Position numbers and translations under genes: made by a program. This document shows positions 23,355 to 34,538 of a stretch of 64,000 nucleotides of DNA, piece by piece. The DNA comes from Ganoderma boninense. Lineage: Eukaryota > Basidiomycota > Agaricomycetes > Polyporales > Polyporaceae. The notes beneath the pieces are model-generated. The model saw only the letters and a list, made by a program, of their open reading frames with translations, ran no database searches and had not been told where the DNA came from. Location of the stretch: positions 806,001 to 870,000 of the forward strand of contig CM035313.1 of the NCBI GenBank assembly GCA_002900995.3, written 5' to 3'. Position 1 is the stretch's first letter; the number at the start of each line of letters is the position of its first letter.

Positions 23355-23760
23355 GACGTAGCACCATTGGGTGTGGGACGGTCTGTCGCTAGCGCATCGG
23401 TGCTGGCGGGCTCGTCGCGGCTGCCTTTCTTTTCTTCGGACGTAGCCCCATCGGGTGTGGGGCGAGCTGTCGCCAGCACATCGGTGCTGGCGGGCTCGTC
23501 GCGGCTGTGTTTTTTGCCGACGTAGCGCCGTCGGATGTGAGGCGGGCAGTACATTGTCTCACTTGTCCTCTCTGACATGCTCCACAGTGTGTCCCACTCC
23601 ACCCGCGAGACACCCCTCGATCACCTTATCCTAGTGATGTCTGAGGGCTGGGCTGTCGCCAGCGCATCAGTCCTGGCGGGCTCGTCGCGGCTGCTTTGTT
23701 TTCATGCGTAGCACGATCGCCTGCGGGATGTGTCATCGCCAGCACATCCACTTGTCGCTG
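23355..23760. repeat. Minisatellite of about 80-84 bp, decaying to the right
   Basis: GACGTAGC begins units at 23355, 23439 and 23519 (spacings 84 and 80). Each full unit contains TCGGTGCTGGCGGGCTCGTC GCGGCTG. Two weaker copies follow near 23650-23695 and 23720-23760. The unit encodes a repeated peptide on the plus strand (VLAGSSRL) but shows no sign of being a gene. Confidence 0.75.
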
Positions 23761-26700
23761 CTACTGTTTTGCTCGACGTACGCTTGTACCCTGCTCCCAA
23801 TGGTGGGCATGTATTCGGTCGTGGTTCCCAGGCCTTCATTCGCTGCTCTGGACGAGTAAGTGGCCTAGCGCATGTCGTATTCCTACTGACGTCCATGCTT
23901 GGCATTTTCCAGGGTTATTCGTGCGTGTCGTGGCCGCGGCGCACACGGGGATCGCGTCGAGGTCCGGCGGCGGCACACCGTCTGCCCCGCCCGCCCGTGT
24001 TTTCGACGCGGCGCAACTCCTTGCCCTTCTCGCGTCTTCAATCGACCGTGATGGCTCTCTGGGACACGCCCCGACCGTCCACTATGACGTCCATGTCCTT
24101 CCCGCCCCATATGCGGGGGTACCTAAAGTCGTGACCTACAGCCCACCCGGCCTGGCCGTTCTCTCGACTTTTCGTAAGTGCTTTCATACGGCCTCCACGT
24201 CGATGGCGATGATAGGGAACCACGACAGAGAGGTTCAGACGTGCGAATTCCGCCGGGACGAGGTAGTACAGGTTGCGTTCAGTGGGCAGTGGGGACGGAG
24301 AGATCATGTAACACTCAGTCTGTAGGCGTCGGCTAGCGCAGAAATTGACTCCCATGCATCCCAGGACATCTCCGCAACGCCTAGGAGCGTTCGCACGGCG
24401 ATCCTGCGAGGTGGCTAAAAACGCATTTTCATTGCGTTTTCATGGGCGCCCGGAGTACGCGCCCCCTCCCGCCCGCGCCATGTGTCCGAGCACGGTGCGG
24501 ACGGTTTCTGGAGACTCGGGAGGTCGCGAGCAACGCGTTTGATCCGTTTGCGACGCCCCCCGATATGTTTTCGCAATTCATCGCCGGACGGGGGCGAACA
24601 GCGAACCCGCCGCTCCGCCGGTTCTCTGCCGGAGGCGGTTGCTCGGACGGTCGTGTAGAACTGTAAGTGGCCTCCGCTGAGTCTGGAAGAGGTCGCTGCG
24701 GCCGGGAACGGAGAGTGGGGATATTGACAGGACGGCGGGTGGGGCGTCGGGAGTTTGGTGCTGCTCCCGTATACTCGTACCCGCGACGGAGGGCATCTGG
24801 AACCCGAACGGCGGAATCGGATGTCGAACGCCGCCCAGCAAGTGCCGGATTGAGAACGGGAGGGACGATGTCCACGGACGACCACAATCGACTGACAGCG
24901 GACCGGTTCGTCCAGCTTTCTGACCCACCTGCCGTCCCAAGCTTCTCCCCTGCGCGTGCCGGCACGGACGTCGGCAAGACCCCGCTGAACATCAATGGCT
25001 GTGTGCGTAGTCCGGCATGAGACCTAGTTAGACTCGAACCGAATCTTGGCTGGATTGAGCCTAAGACCTAGTATCTAGCCTCATTGACTCCAGCTCGGAC
25101 GGGTAGCCTGGACGTCAGTCGTGAGCAGCTGAGGCGCGGTGACCGAGGCCGGCTGGACTTCGAAAGGTAGAGAGCTTCAGCTTATTTGGCCTGTATACAG
25201 ATCGTTATTTTTTGGGGGGGCTGCCGATCGGGAGCAACACTATCGATGCCCTCTGAGCAGATATCGCGCAGCTCGATCATTCTTGGCGACTCCATGGGGT
25301 GGATCATCGCCGTCATTGATCTGGAAAGTGCTGCATTTCAGATCTGTGAATATTCACACCCAACCTCACATAACGTCAGCCCTCATGTCAACCTCGGGAT
25401 AGCATCCCTCTCTTTTGCCCAACTTAAGCCTTTCGCCATGCCGGTCTACGCCTTAACATCAGACCGAATCCTCATCCTGGAAGGTCGTACTCTTGCTGTG
25501 TATGCCGTCGATACGCACGGCTGCGGCTGCCGGTACTTGCGTCTTCTACTGTTCCACAGACGACGTCTGTAAGTTTACATTGCCACCGGCATGCCCTTGA
25601 GTCTCCTCATCTGAATATTATAGCGCGACGATGTCCTTCGCTTGGCTGCAAAGCGAAGATGAATACAGCAATGTACTCTTTCCGCAGGGGGTTTAAAAGT
25701 TTGACGTGACGCACTCGCTCCCGCTCATTATGCTCGCGCAGCACGAGACCAGGAGCTCCGACTCGGAGAGAGGCGTGATCGAAGAGGCGATCCGATATGA
25801 TGAACTCGAAATAGCATACACGGAAGGGAAATATGACTTCTCGTCGGTACTTGGAGGTCAACGCGGACGACCTGGGGCAAGCTTAGCGACACAGCGGATA
25901 GATATATCTGTACGGTGAAGCTTGTAAGTACAGTGCAGAGATCCGTATTAATATGTTATCGCGATGAGGCCTGGTTGCCAGATATAAGACAGTTCTCGCC
26001 CCCCCGCGCAACAAGACCATTACCATATATGCGTCATGGGACAAGTATGGCTCATGAGACAAACTAGGCTCGCTTCCCTCCATCTCCGTCCCAGACGTGA
26101 TGCCGAGGAGGCATGCCCCCAGGTGTTCGCAATCCTCGCTTTCATTCGCTCCATCTACCTCGACTGCCGGTCGTTCTCGATACACACGCTGCAAATCCTT
26201 GACCCCTCGCTCAACGGTGCCCCACGCTGTGACCACCCGGTGTGTCGAGGATCGTGCGCCCGAACCTGCGCTGATCGTTGGTGTCGCTGATGCAGCGCTA
26301 CGCCGGAGTTTTGGTACGAGCCTGCTGCTGCAGAAAGTTGAGGGCGGCCACTGCCTGTTGGACCCGGGCCAGGAGGCCCTTTAGCGGTAAGGCAAGAAAG
26401 TCTGGGTGGAACTCGATGTCAAAGCGGGCATCGTCGCAGGAAGATACCTCTGCTCCGAACCCTATCATGTCGGCGTAGTCCAGCACTCGCGAGGATCACT
26501 GCCCGCGTTGCTCGAGTGGGTCCACAGAGATGGATGCCTGGCTCTCCATCATCACCCCACAGCCCGTTTTGCTACGACCCCAAGCTGCCTTGTTTCCCCA
26601 AGACTTTCGACCCCGAGTGCAGCACGCGTGGAACATTTGGCGATGCTCGCGCACACTGCGCTGTTCCTGCACGTCGTCGCCGTGTACCCCGGGAAGCAGC

Positions 26701-28449
26701 AGGAATCTGCCGCCTGCGTAGCAAGGCTCTACACGCCCATAACTGCACACCATCGGCAAACTTGACCACTCCTAGCCACACGACAGGCCTGGTCAAGTCC
26801 GTATCCCAAGGCTGCCCAGCCTCTCGAGCTCGAATACTCCACGAACGGTCTCGCTGACATGTATTGCACTGGCGTCAGCTGCTCGTTCGCGAGATCAAGC
26901 AAACGCCATGCCCTCGATGGCGCATACGAGCTTCTGGTGTGCAACTAAGCACGCGTACATTGTTGGGGTCGACCGAGCCATGTTCTGGACGGCGAGCCGC
27001 CACAACCCAACTGCCCATCCGGGATACGTGGTGCCACCGTCACGCACCGCGATCCGCTCGCAGACGACCAGCTGCACCCGGTTCCGCCATCTGAGGACAT
27101 GGCATGATGGCCGGCGCGAGTATCCTCGCCGCGCACCGCGCGCCCAGTGAGTTGTTCGGGTGTCCGCACACTGAGCACGCCGAGATTCTAACGCGCAATG
27201 TGCGACCAGGAGGCCCGAGGATTCAGGCCTCCGAGAGGGAGAAGGGTTGGGTCGGCATGGTCATAGTTCATGGACACCCGGAGATCGGCAAAGGCGCAGA
27301 ACACGCCGGGCGAATTCGTTGACGTTGGAACTGGACAAGCAACCAGGTACGTTTTGATCGGGTAACGAGGCCGCCGAACTGACAGGATCTTGATTCGCAG
27401 ACGTATCCCGGCTCGTGTTTTCATTCCAGCGATCTCGGCGCATGCCGTCATGTTTGCATTGCGAACCTCGCCGTGGAGCTGCGCGCCGGCACAGTGGAGG
27501 GCCCGCGAACAATATTCCTGTCGGCTGAGATACACATGTTGTACTACTGACCTAGGGCGCACCGTCGCGGACGGTACCCACTTCCTCGTACTGGCCGAGG
27601 TCGTCCATACCGCGCCGCCGTCCTCCGCACGTCCATATCGCCTGGCCAGACGTTGGCCGGGTGATTTCAGCTGGGCGCGCCATGTTCTGCCAGGCGAGAA
27701 GCTTTGCGCTGCGCAGCCGCCGTGATGATCAGAACCGCGCCCATACTCGCCCCCCGCGGCCTTGATTCCAACTGACTGCGGCGTCGAACGGCGGGTCGAC
27801 TGCTCGCGTGTCCCTTATCTCAGGATGGCCTGTGGTCTTGGCAGGCAGCCGGCGGGATATCGTGTGGGGAGATGCTGGCTGGCGCTGGTGGAGCACCCGT
27901 GCAGACAGGACTCGGTCCGGCGAGTGTCTTCCTGCCGACGAATCGACCGCTGCCGCCTCCAGTTTGTGTGATCAAAGGCCCCAGAGTCTAGGGCACTCCT
28001 TTCCGAGGAGCCAGGGAGCAGCAACCGCGCGTTAGTGGACCCGCGTGCCGGGGGAGGCCGAGGCCGGCACATTCACGAGCACGGAAAACGCACGATCAGG
28101 AGTCGCAAATGAGAACAGTGGCCCTTCGACTGGTGGCCCTTGCTGGGAAGTGGCTGTGGTGTCGCCCACGGACGTCTGTTCCAAACGATCTTGAGTTACT
28201 CGAGCCCAGTGGCGACTCGACGCCTTACCCGCCGCGAGCTCAACGTGGATTCCCGTCGTCTGGCGGATCTACACATGTCGCGGGGGCTTTGTTGCGCTCT
28301 TCGAGGCCTTCCAGACAGCCCCAGATCGCGGCCGCTGGCTGTAAAGCCCGATTTGCGTGTTGCGCCTGTGGCACGATCCCCGACCCGACTGAGAGCCGAT
28401 TTTGAAAACCTGCTTCTGCGTGCAGAAAACTCACAGAACGTCGTCCCCA
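23761..28449. other. Long stretch without a convincing gene
   Basis: Only short frames. Two stretches look like weak coding remnants. On the plus strand, 25186-25572 has DSMGWIIAVIDLESAAFQIC and PVYALTSDRILILEGRTLAV, reminiscent of the propeller-like half of polypore F-box proteins. On the minus strand, 26298-26486 has MLDYADMIGFGAEVSSCDD. Neither has a start, splice chain or clear family. The remainder is GC-rich non-coding DNA as far as I can see. Confidence 0.4.
24418..24440. other. Short perfect hairpin
   Basis: AAAACGCA, a 7-nt loop (TTTTCAT), then TGCGTTTT: an 8-bp perfect inverted repeat in a region without genes. It could be chance. Confidence 0.4.
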
Positions 28450-29210
28450 GGACTCACAGATACCAGGAGGAAGGTACCGCTTGAACTCGGCAGCGTTGTC
28501 GTGCTGGTCGCTGACAATGGTAACACAACCAATCTTTAGCTCTCGTTGGCACGCCCCCGAGAACTCATCGTAAGCCCCGAGGAAAAGGCCAGGCCGCAGC
28601 TTGTCGCCGCCGACGGTGCCGCTTGAGCCCTCCTGCCACGGTTTGCGACGCGCGGGCAGAGTGGATGGAGCCGCGATCCCCGGATACGTCGCCGTGAACG
28701 TTGCTCTGCGAATTCTTGCGGCCAAGGCAGACGGCGCCCGTCCCTTCCTCGAGAGCACGGAACCGGCAGGTGGCGACGCCATTGGGATCTCGCGCTTCCC
28801 TGCTTCCGCTGGGGCTAAGAGGGCGGTACGAGAAGGTGAAGAGGCTGAAGATGGGAAGCGGGATGCGCAGCGCCCGGAAGATGAATCGCAAGAGCCCAAA
28901 GAGTGGGTGTAGAGCTATGGCGAGGTTGTAGAATACGATGCGCAGTGGCCGGATAATCACTGAAAAACGAGCAGGAGGCCTGGTACTCGAATAATGAGAA
29001 AGGACTAATGGTGTTGTAGCATGGAACTCACCACGGGGCGGAAGTCTCTGTGGCCCTCACGGCCACCTAAAAGACCATCCTGCACGGAGTCGTCGATTTT
29101 GGAACTATTATATGCGAGCAGGTGCCTCTGGTGAAGCCACCGGACCTGGAAAGGGAGGGGGAACACCGTCGAATACAATCTCTGCCGCACGCAACAATGC
29201 CATTAGCTCT
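28450..29210 (-). pseudogene. Relic of a UBX/UAS-domain protein (FAF2/UBXD8 type)
   Basis: Minus-strand fragments in order: LLRAAEIVFDGVPPPFPGP near 29120-29190; a hydrophobic hairpin IIRPLRIVFYNLAIALHPLF followed by LPIFSLFTFSYRPL near 28830-28960; CRFRALEEGTGAVCL near 28730; then FLGAYDEFSGACQRELKIGC and VTIVSDQHDNAAEFKRYL near 28480-28590. This is the order N-terminal part, membrane hairpin, UAS (thioredoxin-like) domain seen in FAF2-type proteins. Those proteins sit in the ER or lipid-droplet membrane and recruit the Cdc48/p97 ATPase. The pieces lie in different frames, and I see no UBX domain downstream. The copy is truncated and dead. Confidence 0.55.
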
Positions 29211-30120
29211 ACGAAGAGATTGAGCATCCATGACGACTGAAGCCGGATTCTCCGCACCCCGACGCCTGTACGCGTTGAAGAAAAGCCGACATACCTGGAC
29301 ATCCCAATCAACACTGGCCAGAACCCCGCTGGCCAGAACCCCGATCGAAACCTCTGCGTCGCCGCCGTGCGTGAGAGCCTGGAGCGCTGCTATGGCATGC
29401 TTCTGGGCTGAAGACGACTAGCCCGGGTCCATGACGAGCTGGCAGAGTGGGGAAGGAGCATCGAGAATAGCGCAGACTGCTAGTTGAGAAATTTAGACGT
29501 GAGGACTGTGGGGAGGGCGACTGAGGCCCGAGAACAGAATGTTGACGGGATGGGAAGGGTGCAAGAGCCTTGGAGGCGCGAAGGCGGGGCCGGGTTGTGA
29601 GGAACCGGCTGCAGCGGATGGCTCGGCCTTGTCATATTCGTAGGCTTGCAACCAAGGAGAGAGAGGATGAGGAAGTCAAATCCACTGCAGGCACAAGAGC
29701 GTGGCGACGGCGGGGAGGCGGCGCGAAGGAAGAAGACGGTGGTGGCTGCAAGTTGGTGTCCACGTGGCGACCTGGGAAACTGTTCCACCTCGTGGAATAC
29801 TCACTGCAACGGCGCGGAGGCCACTGGTCGACCAAGTGGAACCCCACTGCCTGCTGCAGCTCGTATGACGACGCAGGGACTGTCTCTTCGCCACCGGACA
29901 TTGCTGTAAGTCTTTGAGCTGTAGCTGGGCGAGCTGGCAGGAGCTTACATAATATACTGACACGCCTCCTCTCGCACAGCGTTAATTACGCGTCGGCACC
30001 CAGTCCCTTCAAGTCTTTGGCGACTTGAAGCTTTTTGCGTCGATGTATGTCGAATCGCATGTTGAATAATATCGAGATCAGTCATACTTACAAACTTAAC
30101 CATTATCTGTCAAGCTTCAG
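29211..30120. other. No supported gene
   Basis: Short frames only. A 15-bp direct repeat (CTGGCCAGAACCCCG) occurs twice in tandem near 29310-29343. The AT-richer part at 30000-30120 is the likely promoter of the next gene. Confidence 0.4.
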
Positions 30121-31729
30121 ATGGCCCGCAAGAAATCAACACGCGTGAAGGCCTCTCGGGCTGAGACCTTGCGCACACTGGTGAACAAGCTCTCGCGCGA
30201 AGACGAGGCTGTCGCTTTACTCCGCACAGCAGCCAACATACACAACCGTCTGCTGTTTGTGAGCCTCGTTATTGCCTTAGCCACCGAATTGCACCTTCCC
30301 CACCTTCCCAAGTCTGACGATCTCTTCGCCGAGATTGTGAGATGGATCATGCAAAACCCTGCCCAATGCCCGCGGAATGTTCGCGATGCCACCATAGTGT
30401 TCCAAGAGGAACGCCAGAAAAACCGCAAGATGCACCGATTCCTTGTTGACCGACTTGGTCTCAACCGGTCCGCTGGGCAGTCTTGGGTTGAAGGTCTACC
30501 ACGACACTCACTCTCGCGACTTGCGGTCCCATATCCTCCACTTGGACACTTTGTCAGTGAAAGCCCCGAGATTACTAAGAAGTGGGAGCAGCGCCTTCTT
30601 AGAGATCCCCAGCCAGATCCTCGGCAGGAAAGACGTCCAATCCATCCTCTGGATGCTGGTAACTTGCAGCTTCAAGTTGCTTCTGACGAGAGCTGTGTTA
30701 TCGTCGACGAGGAAGACGGCTCGATTGTCGCAATTGTGCTCCGGGGCATCGTTCAGGAAGACGACCAGCTGCAGGCGGAGTTCTTGTCATGGGCAGTGAA
30801 GACAATCCAGGATGGAATTATGGGTCGCCGTTCAATCAGGGTAAGCTCAGCAACTGTATGCAGATTGTGCCAGTCATTGAGGCCCTTGTAGCGTGAAGAC
30901 CCTGGAATGATGGTCCAGATGGGGTATTCAGCAGGAGCCCGCTCGAAGCCATCCTTCGGCTGGGTGCGCAATCTCGAACGGAAGAACGAATTGACGCCAG
31001 AATTCCTTGCATCTGCCGACTACCAGACTAGTTGCCTATTTGCTCTGGCCTGGAACATCTGCCGTGCCCAGCTTCCAAAGGAGGTTATGGATGAATGGGT
31101 TCAATGGATTGAAAGTACCCAGCTCCCACGTATGGATGCGGGGGTTCATATGACTGGAACCCATGGCGATTACCAAATCCACATTGGTGAACATACAACC
31201 ACCTTTCACAATGCCGAGCTTGCCCCTCCGACTGGGCTATTAAACCAAAATTATGCAAGGTCTGTACTATTCGCTTTCAAGCACATAAACATTTCTGTAC
31301 TGAGCAGCGCAATACAGAGCCATGCATTTTGAGCACCAACCCCACCCCTATGCTCTCCAATGGATTATTGGGCGATCGCATTCAGCTGACCAAGGTTCCC
31401 ATTTTTACATTGGCTCATATGGTGTTCAGATAGTCCTTTCACAAGATACACTTATTGTGTGGCGGCCAGCTGACATTCACGGAACCAGTCTGGCTAACTA
31501 CTCTCCCTATGATCCATTTCCTGCATTTCAACAGCTGGGTATCGCTATTGTTACTCCTCCCCGGCTCAACTCAGTGTATCAACGATATGTTACCACATTT
31601 CCATCTCCAGATTGCCTAACAGAGCCTGTTCCATTTAGCAAACGCTGGACCGAGGAGGATAATGCAGCCAAAGCAGCTGCTGAGGTTTTAATTGAAGAGA
31701 TGGTTAGAGGCATAGTTGAACACTTATGA
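30121..31729 (+). CDS. Uncharacterised 499-residue protein with possible beta-barrel oxygenase-like C-terminus
   Basis: Exons 30121-30840, 30892-31259 and 31318-31729, with introns of 51 and 58 bp; phases fit exactly. The start MARKKSTRVKASRAE is basic. The first exon is helical (LLRTAANIHNRLLFV) and then becomes charged. The last 200 residues hold MHFEHQPHPYALQWIIGR, GSHFYIGSYGVQIVLS and QDTLIVWRPADIHGTSL. The order His-x-Glu-His, then beta strands, then a late His in a HGTS setting is reminiscent of double-stranded beta-helix Fe(II)/2-oxoglutarate enzymes. That is a guess from pattern only; no canonical HxD is present. No signal peptide or membrane segment. It is intact although it lies among relics, which suggests selection or recent arrival. 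Confidence 0.65.
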
Positions 31730-31859
31730 TTGTACTTGTATATATACTACGAAAGGTCCTGGCGATAACCCGTTAACTATGTTCCCTTCTTCCTGACGAG
31801 AAGCTATCAGTGCGCAGCTTCCTACACCTTCACGCAGGGGTCCAGGGCGGTCCAACTGG

Positions 31860-31976
31860 GTTGCGTCGGGGGGCTGGGGGCGGGGATGCGCGTTGGCGGT
31901 TTGCTGAGCGCGCGGGCAGGGATAGATTGGCGAAGAGAGGCGATGGGAGATAAGCGAGAGGGGGGAGAAACGTCGG
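31860..31976. repeat. Dispersed repeat, copy 1 (about 115 bp)
   Basis: Shares GATAGATTGGCGAAGAGAGG and CGATGGGAGATAAGCGAGAG plus flanking sequence with 37270-37380, same orientation, 5.4 kb apart. Read on the minus strand it resembles an intron plus exon of a small secreted-protein gene (see the relic at 37230-37520). Confidence 0.85.
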
Positions 31977-34538
31977 AGTGCTGAATTGCGCCAGGTATAT
32001 GCCGCGGGCTCTGCTACATGTGGGAGGTCGAAGAGGGTCGAAGGCGAAGGAGGGTGCACGGAGCGCCCTGAGACGACCGCGCGGGCCAAATGCAGATGCA
32101 GAGCCACTGGAGCATCTGGGCCTTGCCCGGGCCCAAGCAAGGTAAGCGCGAAGAGCGACGCCCTTTGGTCGGAGTCCTCGTTTCTCGATGCGAGGCACGA
32201 TCCTGGCCGGATGCTGAACGTGTCCACATGTAAGTAGGTAGCATGGTCGCGGAGGACTCCCTTTCCCCTGTTTTCGGGCGCAAGGTTCTGCCGTGCGCGG
32301 AGCGGGGTTGCCAACACTCCAATCCCAAAGCACGCACGTCGTACGGTGCGCCCGTCATGAAGGGGGAAGAGAAAATATATTGCTCACAAGAAACGCGGCA
32401 ACAGGGAGCTGCACGGCAAACACGAACCCGGGGAGGACGCTGGGCCATGGGGAATCCAGATTTGGTCTCAACTCGGTCCCCTCCCCATGATCTTCAGCGA
32501 AAAGTCCGCGGACCATCGCGGCGGCGGTACCGACTGGACTGTAAAAAAAGAACGGCGCGCGAAATACGTACCCGACTCCCGACTCGCATATGGTCGTCGT
32601 CCTCGACGACCATCGACAGCGGGTGCACCGAGGCCCTGTAAGTGCTGACCCGGGCGCGTCGGGACGGGCGAGCGCGCGTGCCGTGGGCTTCTTTGCGACC
32701 TTGTCTTCTGCGCTAAGTAGAAGGGCTCGGCTGTGCCAGTGCTTCGCTCGCAGTCGGCTCCCATTGTGCGGTCGGTGAGTGCAGGGTGGGCCGTCGGGGC
32801 GCGGTGATGCGTTGTGCGTCGAGCAATCCTGCTCGCAGGCATTTTCGTCAAGGAGACAGCTCAGCGGACGGGGATTGGGGACCAAGGAGGCGATATGCGA
32901 ACGGCAGGAACAAGGGTGCCCCATGGAGACCCACAGTAATAAGTACGTAAGGTATCAGCCGACAAGGATTCGCATTATTGACAAACGTCGGTGGTGCCCG
33001 TCGTGGCACGCTTTGATGTTCGGGACGATGCGTGGCTGGAGAGCCTGGACGCCATGCTGAAGAGCGGCGACGTCGAGGAAGGAGACATTCGAGCAAGCGA
33101 TGTTGCTGCCGTTGCGGGCGTCGGCGTGCACGCTGGACTGGGTGACTGTGAGGTCGAGATGCTGAGAGCACGGCGGGCAGGGCGGGGATGGGCGCTGGGA
33201 TGGGACAGCGGAGCCACCAAGGACGACGACCGAGGAAGCGAGCAGGCAGGCGGGCGGGGGCGTGTCCCGGAGGCTCCGTGCGTAAGGACCTGGGAACGGA
33301 GCATGTGCGGTCAGCATATAAGCACCAGGGAGGATGGTGGGGACACCATCGTCCAGTCCCCCCATTCCTTTCGCCTCTGCCCTCTCGAGCTTCAAGCGGC
33401 TGCCGTGGCCGAGCGGCAATGTCCGGTGAGATCTCCTCCCTCGGCCTGCTTTCTGACGCTGTCTCAGCCCACATTCGCGCTTCGTAGATACGGGGAGGCT
33501 CAGCGTTGTCGGATGCGCCGCGGCCGCCCATGGCTGCTGTTTGAGTCAGGGAGCAGGAACGGCTGTCGCGTTGGCAGCGTGTGTGTCGGGGAGGCGGGGG
33601 ACGGCGAGGACGACGACGTAGCGTACTTGTACTTATTCCGGCTTGGGTAGTCTAGAGCGAATTCGGGGACCGAGAACTTTGAACCGCAGACGCACGGTCG
33701 TTGCGCGTACGCGTCGAGAAGGAGTGTGGGCAGATTCAGAGAGGGCGCCGAAGGTGGGGAGCAACCGCGCGAGACATCGAGAGCAAACTACCGCGTCCAC
33801 GAGAGCGAACGCGGTAATGTTGGGTGTGGGACCAGCAGAGGGCACAGGTGTGTGGAGATGGCTTCTGGAAGGCCGGGACGGAAGGATGGTGACGAAGATC
33901 GGGGTGGGGAACACCCTTTACGCGTCGTGTCCCAGTACGAGAAGAGGATGGGTCTGACCGTGCACTGGAGCGGGGGGTCGCGCTCAGTATCAGAGGTGTC
34001 CGATCGTCCGCCTCTTCTTCGCGTCCAACCATTGCTGCCTGTGTCGCACTGGACGTTCGAGGTTACAAGACTGAGATGCAGTGATGCAGTGATGCACGCG
34101 ATGAACGTACCTTGTCCATGGCGATTCCTGTGCATACCTGCTCAAAGTCCTCGAGGAGTAACCTCACTCGAACCTCCCAGACCCCTACAAGGCTCACCCG
34201 ACGATGAAAACAGCGACGAAGACGAGGGGGGCGTTAGGAGGAGAATGGGCTGCGCGGCGGTCCGGAGCAGAGGACCGACTAGTCGTAGTCTTCAACCCAG
34301 CTTAACTGTCCGATAATCGGAGTCTAAACAAGACGAACGGGATTAACAGTAAAGTTACAACTAAGTCACAACAAGAGTAAGTAAAGCCCTCAGATTCCAG
34401 GTGCCGAACCTTGCTCCTTCTCCTCCATACGTCTGCGACGACCTCTGCCATTGTGGTCGGTTCTGACGAGGACATTTAGTATCCTCGCCCACTCTAGTCT
34501 GACAACCAAAACTCGCTGTTCTCACTTGTCTGGATGCG
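31977..34538. other. No supported gene
   Basis: GC-rich sequence with many overlapping frames (up to 227 codons on the minus strand at 32848-33531) but Arg/Pro-rich nonsense composition and no splice-joined domain. I regard it as non-coding or decayed beyond recognition. Confidence 0.45.

Noticed and set aside
33390..33430. tRNA-like A-box (GTGGCCGAGCGG)
   Set aside because: No matching B-box, acceptor stem or anticodon arm at the right distances.
32848..33531. 227-codon minus-strand frame
   Set aside because: Arg/Pro/His-rich with no domain, overlapping equally long frames on the other strand; typical of GC-rich noise.
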